From NCBI GenBank assembly GCA_963702835.1, contig OY969762.1, forward strand, positions 2,728,001 to 2,792,000: a stretch of 64,000 nt of DNA. Direction: 5' to 3'. Positions 15,840 to 25,744 of this stretch are shown here, piece by piece. The position numbers were made by a program, and so were the translations under genes. Source of the DNA: JAFGAV01 sp041479055. GTDB taxonomy: Bacteria > Acidobacteriota > Aminicenantia > Aminicenantales > JAFGAV01. The notes below the pieces were generated by a model. It was not told the DNA's origin. It worked only from the letters and a program-made list of their open reading frames with translations, and did not search any database. Within the stretch, counting starts at the first letter, position 1. Every line of letters starts with the position of its first letter.

Positions 15840-18800
15840 ATGGTGAAAAGATCAACGATCGTCTTTGGTCTCGTTCTTCTGTGTTCCCTCTTGACTCTCC
15901 CGTCTTTGCTGTCCGGCCAGGTCAAGATGGAGCTTCTGGCCGGGCTCAAAGCGCGCAGCATCGGGCCGGCCAATATGAGCGGCCGGATCGGCGCCATAGA
16001 CGCCGTAGCCGCCGACCCCAACATCATCTACGTCGGCGGCGCGGCCGGCGGCGTCTGGAAGTCGGTGAACGGCGGCCTGACCTGGGCGCCCGTCTTCGAC
16101 GGCCAGCCCGTTTCCTCCATCGGCGCCATCGCCATCTGGCAGAAGAACCCGGAGGTCGTCTGGGTAGGGACGGGCGAGGCGGCGCCCCGCAATTCGGTCA
16201 GCGTGGGCCGCGGCGCGTACCTGACCCTGGACGGGGGCAAGACCTGGAAGCTGGCCGGGCTGGAGAAAACGGAGAAAATTTCCGACATCCTCATCCATCC
16301 CGATAATCCCGAGGTCGTCCTGGTCGGCGCCCTGGGCGCCACTTGGGGCGACAGCCCCGAGCGGGGCGTGTTCAAAACCACGGACGGCGGGAAAACCTGG
16401 CGGAAGGTTCTCTACGTGGACGAAAAGACCGGCGTGGCCGATATGGCCATGGACCCCTCCAACCCCAACCGTATTTTGGCGGCCTTGTGGGAGCACCGGC
16501 GCTGGCCCTGGTTCTTCAACTCGGGCGGCCCCGGCTCCGGGATCTACCTCACCGTCGACGGCGGCGAGCACTGGCAGAAGCTGTCGGATAAGAACGGCCT
16601 GCCCTCCGGCGACCTGGGCCGTTGCGGGGTGGCCTTTGCCCCCGGCCGGCCGGAGATCGCCTACGCCCTGGTGGAAGCCAAGAAGAGCGTCCTGCTGCGC
16701 TCTACCGACGGCGGGCTGAACTGGCAGGCGGTGAACAGCGACACCGGTGTCCACAACCGGCCTTTTTACTACAGCCGGATCTTCGTCAACCCGGCGAACG
16801 AGAACATCCTGTATATGCTCCAGACCCAGCTCCAGGCCAGCGAGGACGGCGGGAAGACCTTCCGACCCCTGACCAGCGGCAGCCAGTCCCATGTGGACTT
16901 CCACGCCCTGTGGCTCCATCCTGCGGGCGAAATAATGATCGCGGGCAATGACGGCGGCCTGGTCATCTCTCCCAACCGGGGGAAGACCTGGCGTTTCGTG
17001 GGCAACCTGCCCTTGGGCCAGTACTATCACATCAGCTACGATATGGAGACCCCCTACAACGTTTATGGCGGCCTTCAGGACAACGGCACCTGGCGGGGGC
17101 CGGCCTACTCGGTCAAAGACAGAGCCCTTACCGAAAACCTTTGGACCTCGGTGGGCGGGGGGGACGGGTTCGACGCCGCCCCCGACCCGGAGAATCCCGG
17201 CTGCGGCTACGGCCTGTCCCAGGGCGGCAATCTTTATTATTTCGATGTGTCCACCGGCACCAGCCGGCCCTGCCTGCCCACCGAATCCGAGGTCAAACAC
17301 CGCTTCAACTGGAACGCCGGGTTTGCCGTTGACCCCTTCCACCCGGCCACCGTCTACCTGGGCAGCCAGTTTGTCCACCGCAGCCCGGACAAGGGCCGGA
17401 CCTGGGAGATCATCAGCCCGGACCTGACCACCAACGACGCAGCCAAGCTGAAGCAGAGCGAGAGCGGCGGCCTGACTTTGGACATCAGCAACGCCGAGAA
17501 CTACTGCACCATCCTGAGCATCGCCCCCAGCCCGCTCAAAGAGGGCGTCCTGTGGGTGGGCACCGATGACGGCAACGTCCAGCTCACCCGGGACGGGGGG
17601 AAGACCTGGACGCTGGTGAGCGCCGGCCTGATGGGCGGAAAAAAACCCCTGGTTCCCGCCGGCGCCAGCGTGCCCCATATCAAGCCTTCCCGGTTCGAGG
17701 AGGCCGCGGCCTATGTCGTCTTCGACGACCATCGTCGCTCGAACTTCAAGCCCTATGTCTTCGTCACCCGCGATTTCGGGAAGACCTGGGCCAGCTTGGC
17801 CACGCCCGACATCGACGGCTACTGTTTCGCCATCGAAGAAGACACGGTCAGCCGGAACCTCCTTTTCCTGGGCACGGAGTTCGGGCTGTTCCTGAGCCTC
17901 AACGGCGGCTCAAGCTGGATGAAGTGGACGCAGGGCCTGCCCTCCTGCCCGGTCTATGACCTGGCCGTCCATCCCCGGGAGAACGACCTCCTCGTGGCTA
18001 CCCACGGCCGAGCCCTCTACGTCATCGACGACATTTCACCACTGCGGGAAATGTCGGACGAAGTGGTCAAGAGCAAGCTCCATCTATTCAAGGTTTCGGA
18101 GTCCGTTCAATTCCAGCCGAGCCGGATGAGTGCTTCCTTGGCGCCGGGGGATACCGTTTTCGCCGGGGAGAATAAAAAACAGGGGGCCTGCTTCAGCTAT
18201 TATCTAATCCCCAGCCCGAGGAAGCCCGAGGAACAGAAAGAGGGGCCCGAAGAGGAAGCCCGGCTGAGAATGGCGGAGCGGATGCAGCAGATGGGCGGAA
18301 CGGGGATGATGCCGCCGGGGGGTATGGGCTCGGAAATGATGCGGCGTTCCTCCTCCCGCGTGTCCCTCACCATCCTCGACGGACAGGGCCAGAGCGTGGC
18401 CCAGCTCAGCGGGACCGAGGAGAAGGGAATCAACCGGGTGTGGTGGGACTTGCGGGAGATGGAGTCTCCCTCTCAGGAACGGGAGCAGGCCCAGACGGAA
18501 GCGTCCATGTCCTTCTTCGGCCGCAGGGCGGCGCTGAACGCCCTGCCCGGGACCTACACCGTCAAGGTCAAGTACGAGGACCAAGAGGCAGTCCAGAACT
18601 TCACGGTCCGCACCGACCCGCGGTTCAAGATCGACCCCGAAGTGCTCAAGGCCAATTACCAGAAGGCCAAAGCCGCCCAGAAGCTGTCGCGCGTCGTCCA
18701 GGAGGCCGGCCGCCGGATCCAGCAGACCCAGCGAGCCCTGCAGATTCTGCAGGAATCCGCCCGCGCTCAGAGCAACCCCAAGCTGATGGAGGTCCTGAAA

Positions 18801-19118
18801 GGCGCCCCGGAGCTGGAGGCCAAGCTCAAAGAATTCTCCGAGGCCCTGAGCCCCACTCCGGTCAAGCAGGGCATGGCCGACCGTTCGTCCGGGCTCTCCA
18901 GCCAAGTCATGAGCGCCGTATTCGGAATCAGCGGGGCCGGGATCGAACCCGTCTCCCAGGCCGCCCAGGCGAAGTTCGACAAGGTCAGGCCCAAGGTCGA
19001 GGCCTTCCTGGGCAAGCTCAACGACTTTTATCAGAAGGACGTGGAGAACTTCAAGAAGGCGGTCCAGGACTCCGGCTTTTCCCTCTTCGGCGGATTCGTG
19101 CCCCTGAAACTCGACTAG
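15840..19118 (+). CDS. VPS10/sortilin-like beta-propeller protein
   Basis: Secreted or periplasmic protein of 1092 residues with a signal peptide (about 1-26). A very strong GGAGGAGGT lies next to the start. The body (about 35-730) is a many-bladed propeller of BNR/Asp-box repeats (SxDGGxTW type), for example SVNGGLTW, TLDGGKTW, TTDGGKTW, TRDGGKTW and SLNGGSSW. A beta-sandwich-like segment and a coiled-coil, glutamine/lysine-rich tail (about 940-1090) follow. Relatives are annotated as sortilin N-terminal or glycosyl hydrolase-like. No catalytic residues of true xyloglucanases can be identified with confidence, and the function is unknown. Confidence 0.85.
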   Translation: MVKRSTIVFGLVLLCSLLTLPSLLSGQVKMELLAGLKARSIGPANMSGRIGAIDAVAADPNIIYVGGAAGGVWKSVNGGLTWAPVFDGQPVSSIGAIAIWQKNPEVVWVGTGEAAPRNSVSVGRGAYLTLDGGKTWKLAGLEKTEKISDILIHPDNPEVVLVGALGATWGDSPERGVFKTTDGGKTWRKVLYVDEKTGVADMAMDPSNPNRILAALWEHRRWPWFFNSGGPGSGIYLTVDGGEHWQKLSDKNGLPSGDLGRCGVAFAPGRPEIAYALVEAKKSVLLRSTDGGLNWQAVNSDTGVHNRPFYYSRIFVNPANENILYMLQTQLQASEDGGKTFRPLTSGSQSHVDFHALWLHPAGEIMIAGNDGGLVISPNRGKTWRFVGNLPLGQYYHISYDMETPYNVYGGLQDNGTWRGPAYSVKDRALTENLWTSVGGGDGFDAAPDPENPGCGYGLSQGGNLYYFDVSTGTSRPCLPTESEVKHRFNWNAGFAVDPFHPATVYLGSQFVHRSPDKGRTWEIISPDLTTNDAAKLKQSESGGLTLDISNAENYCTILSIAPSPLKEGVLWVGTDDGNVQLTRDGGKTWTLVSAGLMGGKKPLVPAGASVPHIKPSRFEEAAAYVVFDDHRRSNFKPYVFVTRDFGKTWASLATPDIDGYCFAIEEDTVSRNLLFLGTEFGLFLSLNGGSSWMKWTQGLPSCPVYDLAVHPRENDLLVATHGRALYVIDDISPLREMSDEVVKSKLHLFKVSESVQFQPSRMSASLAPGDTVFAGENKKQGACFSYYLIPSPRKPEEQKEGPEEEARLRMAERMQQMGGTGMMPPGGMGSEMMRRSSSRVSLTILDGQGQSVAQLSGTEEKGINRVWWDLREMESPSQEREQAQTEASMSFFGRRAALNALPGTYTVKVKYEDQEAVQNFTVRTDPRFKIDPEVLKANYQKAKAAQKLSRVVQEAGRRIQQTQRALQILQESARAQSNPKLMEVLKGAPELEAKLKEFSEALSPTPVKQGMADRSSGLSSQVMSAVFGISGAGIEPVSQAAQAKFDKVRPKVEAFLGKLNDFYQKDVENFKKAVQDSGFSLFGGFVPLKLD

Positions 19119-19280
19119 CCCTTTCGACGGAGACCTGGCCGATCGGGTCTTGGACTCGGACAATTGCTTGAGGTGGTATCTCCAAACGTGTGAATCGTGG
19201 GGAGGAGCCGTGACAGGACGCCTCCTCTTATTGAATGTATAATCGCCGAAAAGGAGATGCTTGCGAAGCTGGAAGGAATG

Positions 19281-19307
19281 TTGACATTGTCTCCGAGGAT
19301 TGATAAT
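19281..19307 (+). promoter_or_regulatory. Candidate sigma-70 promoter
   Basis: TTGACA (19281-19286) is followed by GATAAT (19302-19307) with a 15-base spacer. A weaker TAATAA is found at 17 bases. It is 65 bases upstream of the Na+ symporter start. The rest of the 253-base gap shows nothing else. Confidence 0.4.
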
Positions 19308-19371
19308 AATCCCATTCACATGCCGGAAAAGGGCGTGATATCTTCCGTCTTGTGACAGAGGAGGACGGCAC

Positions 19372-21093
19372 ATGGGAAAGGGCTTACTTCCGTCAGGCTG
19401 GGTGTTCCTCGCTCTCGGCTGGGGAACCATTCTCTTTTTCACGATATGGAGCTTCGCCAAGGTCCTGTTCGCTAAGAAGAAAAAAAAGAAGGAGTTTGTT
19501 TCGGTTAAGCCCACCCGCGAGATGTGGGCCACCCGGATCGGACTCATCCTGGCCATGGCCGGCAACGCCATCGGCTTGGGGAATTTCCTCCGCTTCCCCT
19601 CCAAGGCGGCGGCCAACGGCGGCGGCGCCTTCCTTATCCCGTATTTCATCGCCCTGCTCTTTTTGGGCGTTCCCTTGATGTGGACGGAATGGACGATCGG
19701 CCGTTTCGGCGGGACCCAGGGCCACGGCACGACTCCCGGCATGTTCTCCATGATGTGGAAGAATCCGATGGCCAAATACCTGGGCGCCCTGGGCATCTCC
19801 ATTCCCTTCGCCGTTATCATCTATTACCAGGTTATCGAATCCTGGTGCCTTGGCTTTGCCTGGTTCTCGGGAACGAGCAAGTACTGGGGGGCCAAGACCT
19901 ATGACACTATGGGCCGCTTCCTCCACGGGTTTCAGGGCATGGAAAAGAACGAATTCTTTGTATCCTACGTGCCGCTCCTCTTGTTTGTGGCCCTCAATCT
20001 CTTCTTGATCTGGTATTTCTTGTACCGGGGCATCGCCAAGGGCATTGAGCTCCTGGCCAAGGTCGGCATGCCCGTTCTGTTTGTCTGCGGCATCGTCCTG
20101 GCCATCCGGGTCCTGACCCTGGGCACGCCCGACCCCAGCCATCCGGAAATGAGCGTCGCCGCGGGCATGGGCTTCATGTGGAACCCGGATTTCAGCCGAT
20201 TGGGGTCGTCAACGGTCTGGCTGGCAGCGGCCGGCCAGATCTTCTTTACTTTGAGCCTGGGCCAGGGTGTCATCGCCACCTACGCCTCCTATCTAGGGAA
20301 AAACGATGACGTAACCCTCAACGGGCTGACCACCTCGGCCACCAACGAGTTCGCCGAGGTTATCCTGGGCGGAACGATTGCCATCCCGGTGGCCGTGGCC
20401 TTCTTCGGAGTGCAGATGACGCGACAGATCGCCACCAGCCCCACCGGAACCTTCGACCTGGGGTTTCAATCCCTGCCGATCATCTTCCAGAAGCTGCCCC
20501 TGGGCCAGCTCTTCGGCGCCATGTGGTTCCTGCTCCTGTTCATCGCCGGTATCACCTCGGCCGTGGCCATGACCCAGCCGGCCATCGCCTTCCTGGAGGA
20601 TGAGCTGAAGTGGAGCCGGAAGAAAGCGGTGAACCTGGTCATTCTGGTCCTGGGGCTCACCGCCTTGCTGGTCGTCTTCTTTTTCCGGTTCGGGTTCCTG
20701 GACGAGCTCGATTTCTGGGCCGGGACTCTGGGGCTGGTGGTGTTTGCCCTGCTGGAGGTCGTCATTTTCTCCTGGGTCTTCGGGATCAAGAAAGGCTGGG
20801 AGGAGATGCACCGCGGCGCAGATATTAGGGTCCCGCGCATATTCAAGTTCTTCCTGAAATACATCACCCCTGTTTATCTTCTGGCCCTGGTCATCGCCTG
20901 GACCCTCCAGGATGCCATCGGCAAGTTCCTGATGAGGACCAAGCCGGGTGAAACGCCCATCGACCCGGCCACCTATCCCTACCGCTGGGGCGCCCGGGCC
21001 CTGTTCGCCCTGCTCATCGTGGCGACCATCCTCCTGGTCCGCATCGCCTGGCAGAAGAAGAAACGCGAGGCTCGGGCGGCGGCCAAAGCCTGA
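19372..21093 (+). CDS. Neurotransmitter:sodium symporter (NSS) family transporter
   Basis: LeuT-fold transporter of 573 residues that imports an amino acid or amine with Na+. The diagnostic unwound first helix GNAIGLGNFLRFP carries Na+ and substrate ligands. It is preceded by a polar lysine-rich loop (KKKKKKE) after an extra N-terminal membrane span (about 7-28), which is unusual for bacterial members. About 12 further spans follow. GGAGG lies 7 bases before the ATG. It converges on an uncharacterised membrane gene; a 10-base inverted repeat (CCTGATCCGG, 21089-21098 and 21151-21160) brackets the junction. Substrate unknown. Confidence 0.9.
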   Translation: MGKGLLPSGWVFLALGWGTILFFTIWSFAKVLFAKKKKKKEFVSVKPTREMWATRIGLILAMAGNAIGLGNFLRFPSKAAANGGGAFLIPYFIALLFLGVPLMWTEWTIGRFGGTQGHGTTPGMFSMMWKNPMAKYLGALGISIPFAVIIYYQVIESWCLGFAWFSGTSKYWGAKTYDTMGRFLHGFQGMEKNEFFVSYVPLLLFVALNLFLIWYFLYRGIAKGIELLAKVGMPVLFVCGIVLAIRVLTLGTPDPSHPEMSVAAGMGFMWNPDFSRLGSSTVWLAAAGQIFFTLSLGQGVIATYASYLGKNDDVTLNGLTTSATNEFAEVILGGTIAIPVAVAFFGVQMTRQIATSPTGTFDLGFQSLPIIFQKLPLGQLFGAMWFLLLFIAGITSAVAMTQPAIAFLEDELKWSRKKAVNLVILVLGLTALLVVFFFRFGFLDELDFWAGTLGLVVFALLEVVIFSWVFGIKKGWEEMHRGADIRVPRIFKFFLKYITPVYLLALVIAWTLQDAIGKFLMRTKPGETPIDPATYPYRWGARALFALLIVATILLVRIAWQKKKREARAAAKA

Positions 21094-21141
21094 TCCGGAA
21101 AAAGAAAAGAGGCAGCGACCGGGCCAGGGCCGGGGGCGGCC

Positions 21142-21885
21142 TCACCTTCCCCGGATCAGGAACAGGGCGAATAGAAACATGGCGGAGATAAAACTGATCC
21201 AGTTCCACTTGTCGCGGGGATTTTCCAGGATGTAGTGGAAGCGGGCCGGGAAGTAGAAGAGCAGTCCCAGAGCAAAGGTCAGAAACAAGCTCCCCAGAAT
21301 ACCATAAAAAGTGGGTCCCAGAGGCTGCTTGATCCTGGAAGCCTGATTAAAGAAGAAGGCCAGGAGCACAAGCCCCATGATCCACATCCCAAAGTCGGAG
21401 AAATAGGCCGGGGGAGAACGCCTTGCCGGAGCGGGTGTAGCGGAGGAAGAGGCAGGGACCAGGGATTGCTTTCTGGCTTTTTGGATCAGCCGGACCATCA
21501 CCATCAGGGCCAAGGGGAACAGGATGAGGAGCGCCAGGATATCGAGGGCCAGGAGGAATCCGGCCGGCTTGTTCGTGTCCAGAATGACTTGGAGCGACCC
21601 GAAGGCCAGCGCCCCCAGCGTGGTCTGTAGCAAAAGAAAGGCCGCCACCCAGAACAATTTTTTTCTGGAGAACCAGGCTAATCCCCGCATATAGTCGGGG
21701 TCGTGGTGCTTAAAGCTCAGGCCGAAACAATAAAGCAGGTAGGCGGGCAGATAAAGCTTGAAGGTCAGGTCCTCCCAGCGACGGACGAGCAGGCCGAAAA
21801 AGAGGACCTCCAGGACGACCATTGACAGGTCGAAGGCAGACCGGAATATCTTCCGTCCGTCCAAACCCCGGGCCGGAATGAGCAT
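21142..21885 (-). CDS. Uncharacterised multi-span membrane protein
   Basis: I do not recognise this 247-residue protein. It has about six hydrophobic segments (near 20-37, 45-57, 76-96, 105-130, 165-183 and 190-212, with another at the C terminus). A proline/serine/alanine-rich linker (about 142-158) separates two halves. It ends LFALFLIRGR. The pattern suggests a small polytopic inner-membrane protein. It lies 95 bases upstream of purF on the same strand but is not obviously linked to it. No motif allows a function. Confidence 0.65.
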   Translation of the reverse strand: MLIPARGLDGRKIFRSAFDLSMVVLEVLFFGLLVRRWEDLTFKLYLPAYLLYCFGLSFKHHDPDYMRGLAWFSRKKLFWVAAFLLLQTTLGALAFGSLQVILDTNKPAGFLLALDILALLILFPLALMVMVRLIQKARKQSLVPASSSATPAPARRSPPAYFSDFGMWIMGLVLLAFFFNQASRIKQPLGPTFYGILGSLFLTFALGLLFYFPARFHYILENPRDKWNWISFISAMFLFALFLIRGR

Positions 21886-21980
21886 CGGGTCAGCCTTTTG
21901 TTTCCCGCCGCGCTTCTCGCTTTACCAAAGCGGCGGCATGTTTGTGTGTGGCCCCACGGCCCGGGGACACGCCCTGGCGG

Positions 21981-23450
21981 TCAGATGCCCAGCTCCAGCT
22001 GGCGGTCCTGGATCAGCTTGCGGTCCTGCTCGATGGAGCGCAGAAGCTCGGGCGAGATGTCACAGGTGGGATAGACACCGCTGAAGCAGGCGTCGCAGAA
22101 CTGCTTCAGGTTTTTATTCTCCAGCCGGACGGCCTTCTTCAACGAGTCTAGAGTCTGGTAAATGACCTTGTCCGCGCCGATGGACTTGGCGATCTGCTCC
22201 AGGTTCTGGTCGCGGGCCACGAACTCGGTCTTGGTCTGCATGTCGATCCCATAAACGCAGGGGAAGCGGAGGGGCGGGCTGTAGGAGGCGAAATAGACCT
22301 TCTTGGCCCCGCAGTCGCGGACCATCTTGACGATGGTCCGGGAGGTGTTGCCCCGGACGATGCTATCGTCCACCAGGAGGACGCTCTTGTCCTTGAACTC
22401 GGCGGCGATGGGGTTGAGCTTCTGGCGGACGGAGAGCTGGCGCTGGCTCTCGGCGGGCATGATGAAGGTCCGGCCGATATAGCGATTCTTGACCAAGGCT
22501 TCCCGGTAACGGAGGTTGAGGGTGCGGGCGATCTCGATGGCCGCGTCGCGGGCCGAATCGGGCACGGGCACCACCACGTCGATCTTGAGGCGATGTTTCT
22601 TGATCTCCTTGGCCAACAGCCGTCCCAGGTTGATGCGGCATTCATAGACGTTGGCCTCGTCGATGTTGGAATCGGGCCGGGCGAAATAGACCCACTCGAA
22701 CAGGCAGGGCGTATGGGGGCGGTGGAGGATCTTGCGCAGGTGGACTTTTCGGTTCTGGTCGATGAACACCGCCTGTCCGGCCTCCACGGCCCGGATCTCG
22801 CCGAAGTTCATGATGTTCAGGGCCACCGTCTCCGAAGCGAAGGCGTAGGAGGGCTGGAAGCCGTCCGGCCGCTTGCCGAAGGCCAGGGGCTTGATGCCGT
22901 AGGGATCGCGGAAGCCGACCAGGCCCTGCTCGGCGATGTAGGCCACCACCGAGTAGCTGCCCCGGGCCTTGGCGTAGACGCTCTTGACCGCGGCAAAGAC
23001 GTCCTCGGGCGTGACCGCTTTCTTCCGCCTGCTTTCGAGAGCCTGGGCGAAGAGGTTGAGGATGATTTCCGCGTCGCAGTCGGAGTCGAGCAGGCGCTGG
23101 TACTTGTCAAACAGCTCGACCTTAAGCTCCCGGTAATTAACCACGTTGCCGTTGTGGGCCAGAATGATGCCGAAGGGCGAGTTGACGTGGAAGGGCTGGG
23201 CGTCCTCGCCCGAGCCGCCGCCGATGGTCGGGTAACGGGTGTGGCCGACGCCGACTGTCCCGCGCAGTCTCTCCGCGTTCTCGGCGCTGAAGATGTCGCG
23301 GACCAGCCCGTTGCCCTTTTTGGTGTGGAAGCGGCCGTCGTAGGTGATGATGCCGGCCGCGTCCTGGCCGCGGTGCTGAATGGCCAGCAGCCCCTGGTAT
23401 AGATCGCGGAAGGCCTCCGTGTTGCCGATGATGCCGATAACACCGCACAT
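21981..23450 (-). CDS. purF: Amidophosphoribosyltransferase
   Basis: First committed enzyme of purine synthesis: PRPP plus glutamine gives phosphoribosylamine. The 489 residues start MCGVIGI, with C2 as the glutaminase nucleophile exposed after methionine removal. The glutaminase domain (about 1-240) is followed by a phosphoribosyltransferase domain with the PRPP loop VLLVDDSIVRGNTS. The C-terminal cysteines of the CDACFSGVYP motif, with the cysteine of FPCVYGID, match the Bacillus-type enzyme that carries a [4Fe-4S] cluster. No leader propeptide precedes C2. A perfect TATAAT box lies 57 bases upstream. Confidence 0.96.
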   Translation of the reverse strand: MCGVIGIIGNTEAFRDLYQGLLAIQHRGQDAAGIITYDGRFHTKKGNGLVRDIFSAENAERLRGTVGVGHTRYPTIGGGSGEDAQPFHVNSPFGIILAHNGNVVNYRELKVELFDKYQRLLDSDCDAEIILNLFAQALESRRKKAVTPEDVFAAVKSVYAKARGSYSVVAYIAEQGLVGFRDPYGIKPLAFGKRPDGFQPSYAFASETVALNIMNFGEIRAVEAGQAVFIDQNRKVHLRKILHRPHTPCLFEWVYFARPDSNIDEANVYECRINLGRLLAKEIKKHRLKIDVVVPVPDSARDAAIEIARTLNLRYREALVKNRYIGRTFIMPAESQRQLSVRQKLNPIAAEFKDKSVLLVDDSIVRGNTSRTIVKMVRDCGAKKVYFASYSPPLRFPCVYGIDMQTKTEFVARDQNLEQIAKSIGADKVIYQTLDSLKKAVRLENKNLKQFCDACFSGVYPTCDISPELLRSIEQDRKLIQDRQLELGI

Positions 23451-23506
23451 GGCTAGACCTTAGGTGCCGGCTGAAGCGAATATCCCCGTTGAATTGAGCA
23501 CATATT

Positions 23507-23512
23507 ATTATA
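23507..23512 (-). promoter_or_regulatory. -10 box upstream of purF
   Basis: On the minus strand TATAAT lies 57 bases upstream of the purF start. I see no good -35 element at the usual distance, so this is only a candidate. Confidence 0.3.
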
Positions 23513-23597
23513 GGCTTTTTTGGGCCTCAGGGGAAGAATGGATGTGGAAAGCGTCTCTTTTTCCGTGGTTCGAGGCGAAAAAGATGCTTCCTCTGAT

Positions 23598-24590
23598 TTA
23601 TTTCGCCCGTTTCGGGCCGTTGTGCCGCTGGAGGGCCTGGCGCAGTTCGGCCGGGGTGACGGTGGCCGTGCCGATCTTGCCCACCACGATACCGGCCGCG
23701 GCGTTGGCCAGGATGGCCGCCTCCCGAATGGAAGCGCCGGCCAGGAGGGCCAGTCCGGCCGCGGCCATGACCGTGTCGCCCGCGCCGGTGACGTCGTATA
23801 CTTCCCGGGCGATGGTCGGCAGATGGATGGGGGGCCGTCCCTTTTCCAGGGCAGACATGCCCTGTTCGCCGCGCTTGATGATGAGATAGCGGCAGCCGAG
23901 CAGGGCCAGGATGCGCCGGCCGGCGGCCTCCACCTCGCCGTCCGTCTGGCAGGGTTGGTGGAGTATTCGCTCCGCCTCTAGATGGTTGGGGGCGATCAAG
24001 GTGACGGGCGCATACAGCCGGATGTTCTCCACTTTGGGGTCGACGAAGACCGGGATCCGGCGGCGGCGGGCAAAAGGCAGGACCTTGTCCATCAGCGACC
24101 GGCTGAGGAGCCCCTTGTTGTAGTCGGAGATGATGATCCCCTCAATACGCGCGCTTTTGATGAAGTCCACCATGGCCGCCTCGATATCGGGCGAGACGGC
24201 CCGCCGTTTTTCCTGGTCCACCCGCACAATCTGCTGGTGATGGGCCACGATGCGCGTCTTGACCGTGGTCGGCCTTTTGCGGTCGACGAAAATCCCCCGG
24301 TTCTCGGCCAGGGAGCCCCGGATCCAGCGTCCTTCCTCATCGGCGCCGACGATTCCCACCAGGACGGGAAAAGCGCCCAGGCTCAATAAATTGTGGGCCA
24401 CGTTGCCCGCTCCGCCCAGGGCGGAAGTGCTCTCCGAAACTTCCACTACGGGCACGGGCGCCTCGGGCGAGATGCGCGACACACGGCCCCAGATGTAGCG
24501 GTCCAGCATAAGGTCTCCCAGCACCAACACCCGGCGGTCCTGGAACAGGCCGATGGTCTTGCTCAGTTTTTTTAAGTTCATGGATATCAT
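23598..24590 (-). CDS. hldA: D-glycero-beta-D-manno-heptose-7-phosphate kinase
   Basis: PfkB/ribokinase-fold kinase that phosphorylates heptose-7-phosphate at C1 for LPS core heptose. The 330 residues contain LVLGDLMLDRYIWG, the substrate motif SPEAPVPVVEV, the glycine pair ALGGAGNVAHNL and the anion-hole/catalytic base motif DVTGAGDTV. It ends after the kinase domain, so it is the separate HldA/RfaE1 form rather than the bifunctional HldE with a nucleotidyltransferase. Its start overlaps the PHP gene stop as ATGA. With the GT9 gene at 27085, it shows a heptose-containing core. Confidence 0.92.
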   Translation of the reverse strand: MISMNLKKLSKTIGLFQDRRVLVLGDLMLDRYIWGRVSRISPEAPVPVVEVSESTSALGGAGNVAHNLLSLGAFPVLVGIVGADEEGRWIRGSLAENRGIFVDRKRPTTVKTRIVAHHQQIVRVDQEKRRAVSPDIEAAMVDFIKSARIEGIIISDYNKGLLSRSLMDKVLPFARRRRIPVFVDPKVENIRLYAPVTLIAPNHLEAERILHQPCQTDGEVEAAGRRILALLGCRYLIIKRGEQGMSALEKGRPPIHLPTIAREVYDVTGAGDTVMAAAGLALLAGASIREAAILANAAAGIVVGKIGTATVTPAELRQALQRHNGPKRAK

Positions 24591-25744
24591 CGCGGCACCT
24601 CCCTGAAGAAGATAGGGTTAGAAACGATCCAGGGGGTCCGGGCCGATAGCGGCGTTCTGGCCCGAAGATAGACCTCCGCTCGATAAACGCCCGGCCCGCT
24701 GACCTCATAGACGACCTCGTTCTTCTGCGAGCGGAGGATGACCTGGCCGTCCCGGAGAATCCGGACCTCTATGGCAAAGTCAAAAGGGGCTTTCACCCCA
24801 AGGAGACAGGGAGGCTCGAATACAGTCTCCCGGCCCATGGGAATCCTGCGCCCTCTCTTTTCCCCCCAAAAACGGAACCCGCGGGCCTGGGCAGCGCCGT
24901 CGATGGCGTTGTAGAATTTGCCCCGACGGAGCGCTCCCAGGACTTGGCCCCGGGCCGTTTGAAAATCCTTGGAGAACGGCTCACCGAGATAGATATGAAT
25001 GTGCAGGAAGGAAAGTGCGAGCGGGTATAAGAGGTGTGCATCGCTGCCGAAAAATCCATAGAACCGATGATCACGGTTGAGCATGTCCCAATAGGTGAGG
25101 TCCTGGCGCATGCCGTCCGCTATCGTGATCAGGGGGAGTGCGGGTTTGAACAGAAGGGCCGGCAAGTACGGCAGGCAGCGATAATAATTTTTCCTGAGAA
25201 AAGTATTGCCGTTGGCGACCTCCAGGCCCAGATATCCCTCCAGCGGTCCCCAAGACCAGCTCGGCCTACCGGAAGGATGGGCGATAACGGCCAGGCCGCC
25301 CCGGCGGTTGATTTCCTGGACCGCCTCATCCGCGTCCCGGGGGAAGGGATCCTGCTCCGGCTCGAACCCCAGGCCGACCAGATGGCCGCGGCTGGTGGAC
25401 ATCTCCGACCCGGCCAGAATGAGCACGTTGTTCAGCCAGCCTTGACTGGCCAAAGACCTGCGGTTGGGCGATCCATGGTCGGTCAGGATCAGGAAGTCCA
25501 GGTTCAGTTGCGAAGCGAAAGCGGCGATTTCAGGCACGGAAGCCCGTCCATCGGAAAAGCGACTGTGAACATGATAGACCCCTTCGATTTCAGAGGAGAG
25601 GGCCCAGCGGCCGGTGAGATAAGTGTGGAAGGTGAGGATATGGAAGCCGAGCCAGAGGAAGTAGGCCAGGATAAAGGCTGAGATTGTCAGCCAAACGAGC
25701 CTTTTCTTCCTCCGGAGCCCGGGCCGCGGTTTGTCTTTGGTCAT
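24587..25744 (-). CDS. Membrane-anchored PHP-domain phosphoesterase
   Basis: Metal-dependent hydrolase of the PHP family, 385 residues, with one N-terminal membrane anchor (about 18-38). PHP motifs occur in order: YHVHSRFSDG (about 57-66), ILTDHG, GSEMSTSRGHLVG, IAHPSG and GSDAH. This matches the CehA/McbA-like group that acts outside the cytoplasm on phosphoester or related bonds. It overlaps both the O-antigen-ligase-like gene before it and hldA after it, so it probably serves envelope glycan metabolism. Substrate unknown. Confidence 0.85.
   Translation of the reverse strand: MTKDKPRPGLRRKKRLVWLTISAFILAYFLWLGFHILTFHTYLTGRWALSSEIEGVYHVHSRFSDGRASVPEIAAFASQLNLDFLILTDHGSPNRRSLASQGWLNNVLILAGSEMSTSRGHLVGLGFEPEQDPFPRDADEAVQEINRRGGLAVIAHPSGRPSWSWGPLEGYLGLEVANGNTFLRKNYYRCLPYLPALLFKPALPLITIADGMRQDLTYWDMLNRDHRFYGFFGSDAHLLYPLALSFLHIHIYLGEPFSKDFQTARGQVLGALRRGKFYNAIDGAAQARGFRFWGEKRGRRIPMGRETVFEPPCLLGVKAPFDFAIEVRILRDGQVILRSQKNEVVYEVSGPGVYRAEVYLRARTPLSARTPWIVSNPIFFREVPR

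Noticed and set aside
21089..21160. 10-base inverted repeat at the convergent gene ends
   Set aside because: The loop is about 52 bases and no T-run follows either arm, so it is not a convincing terminator; one arm is coding.
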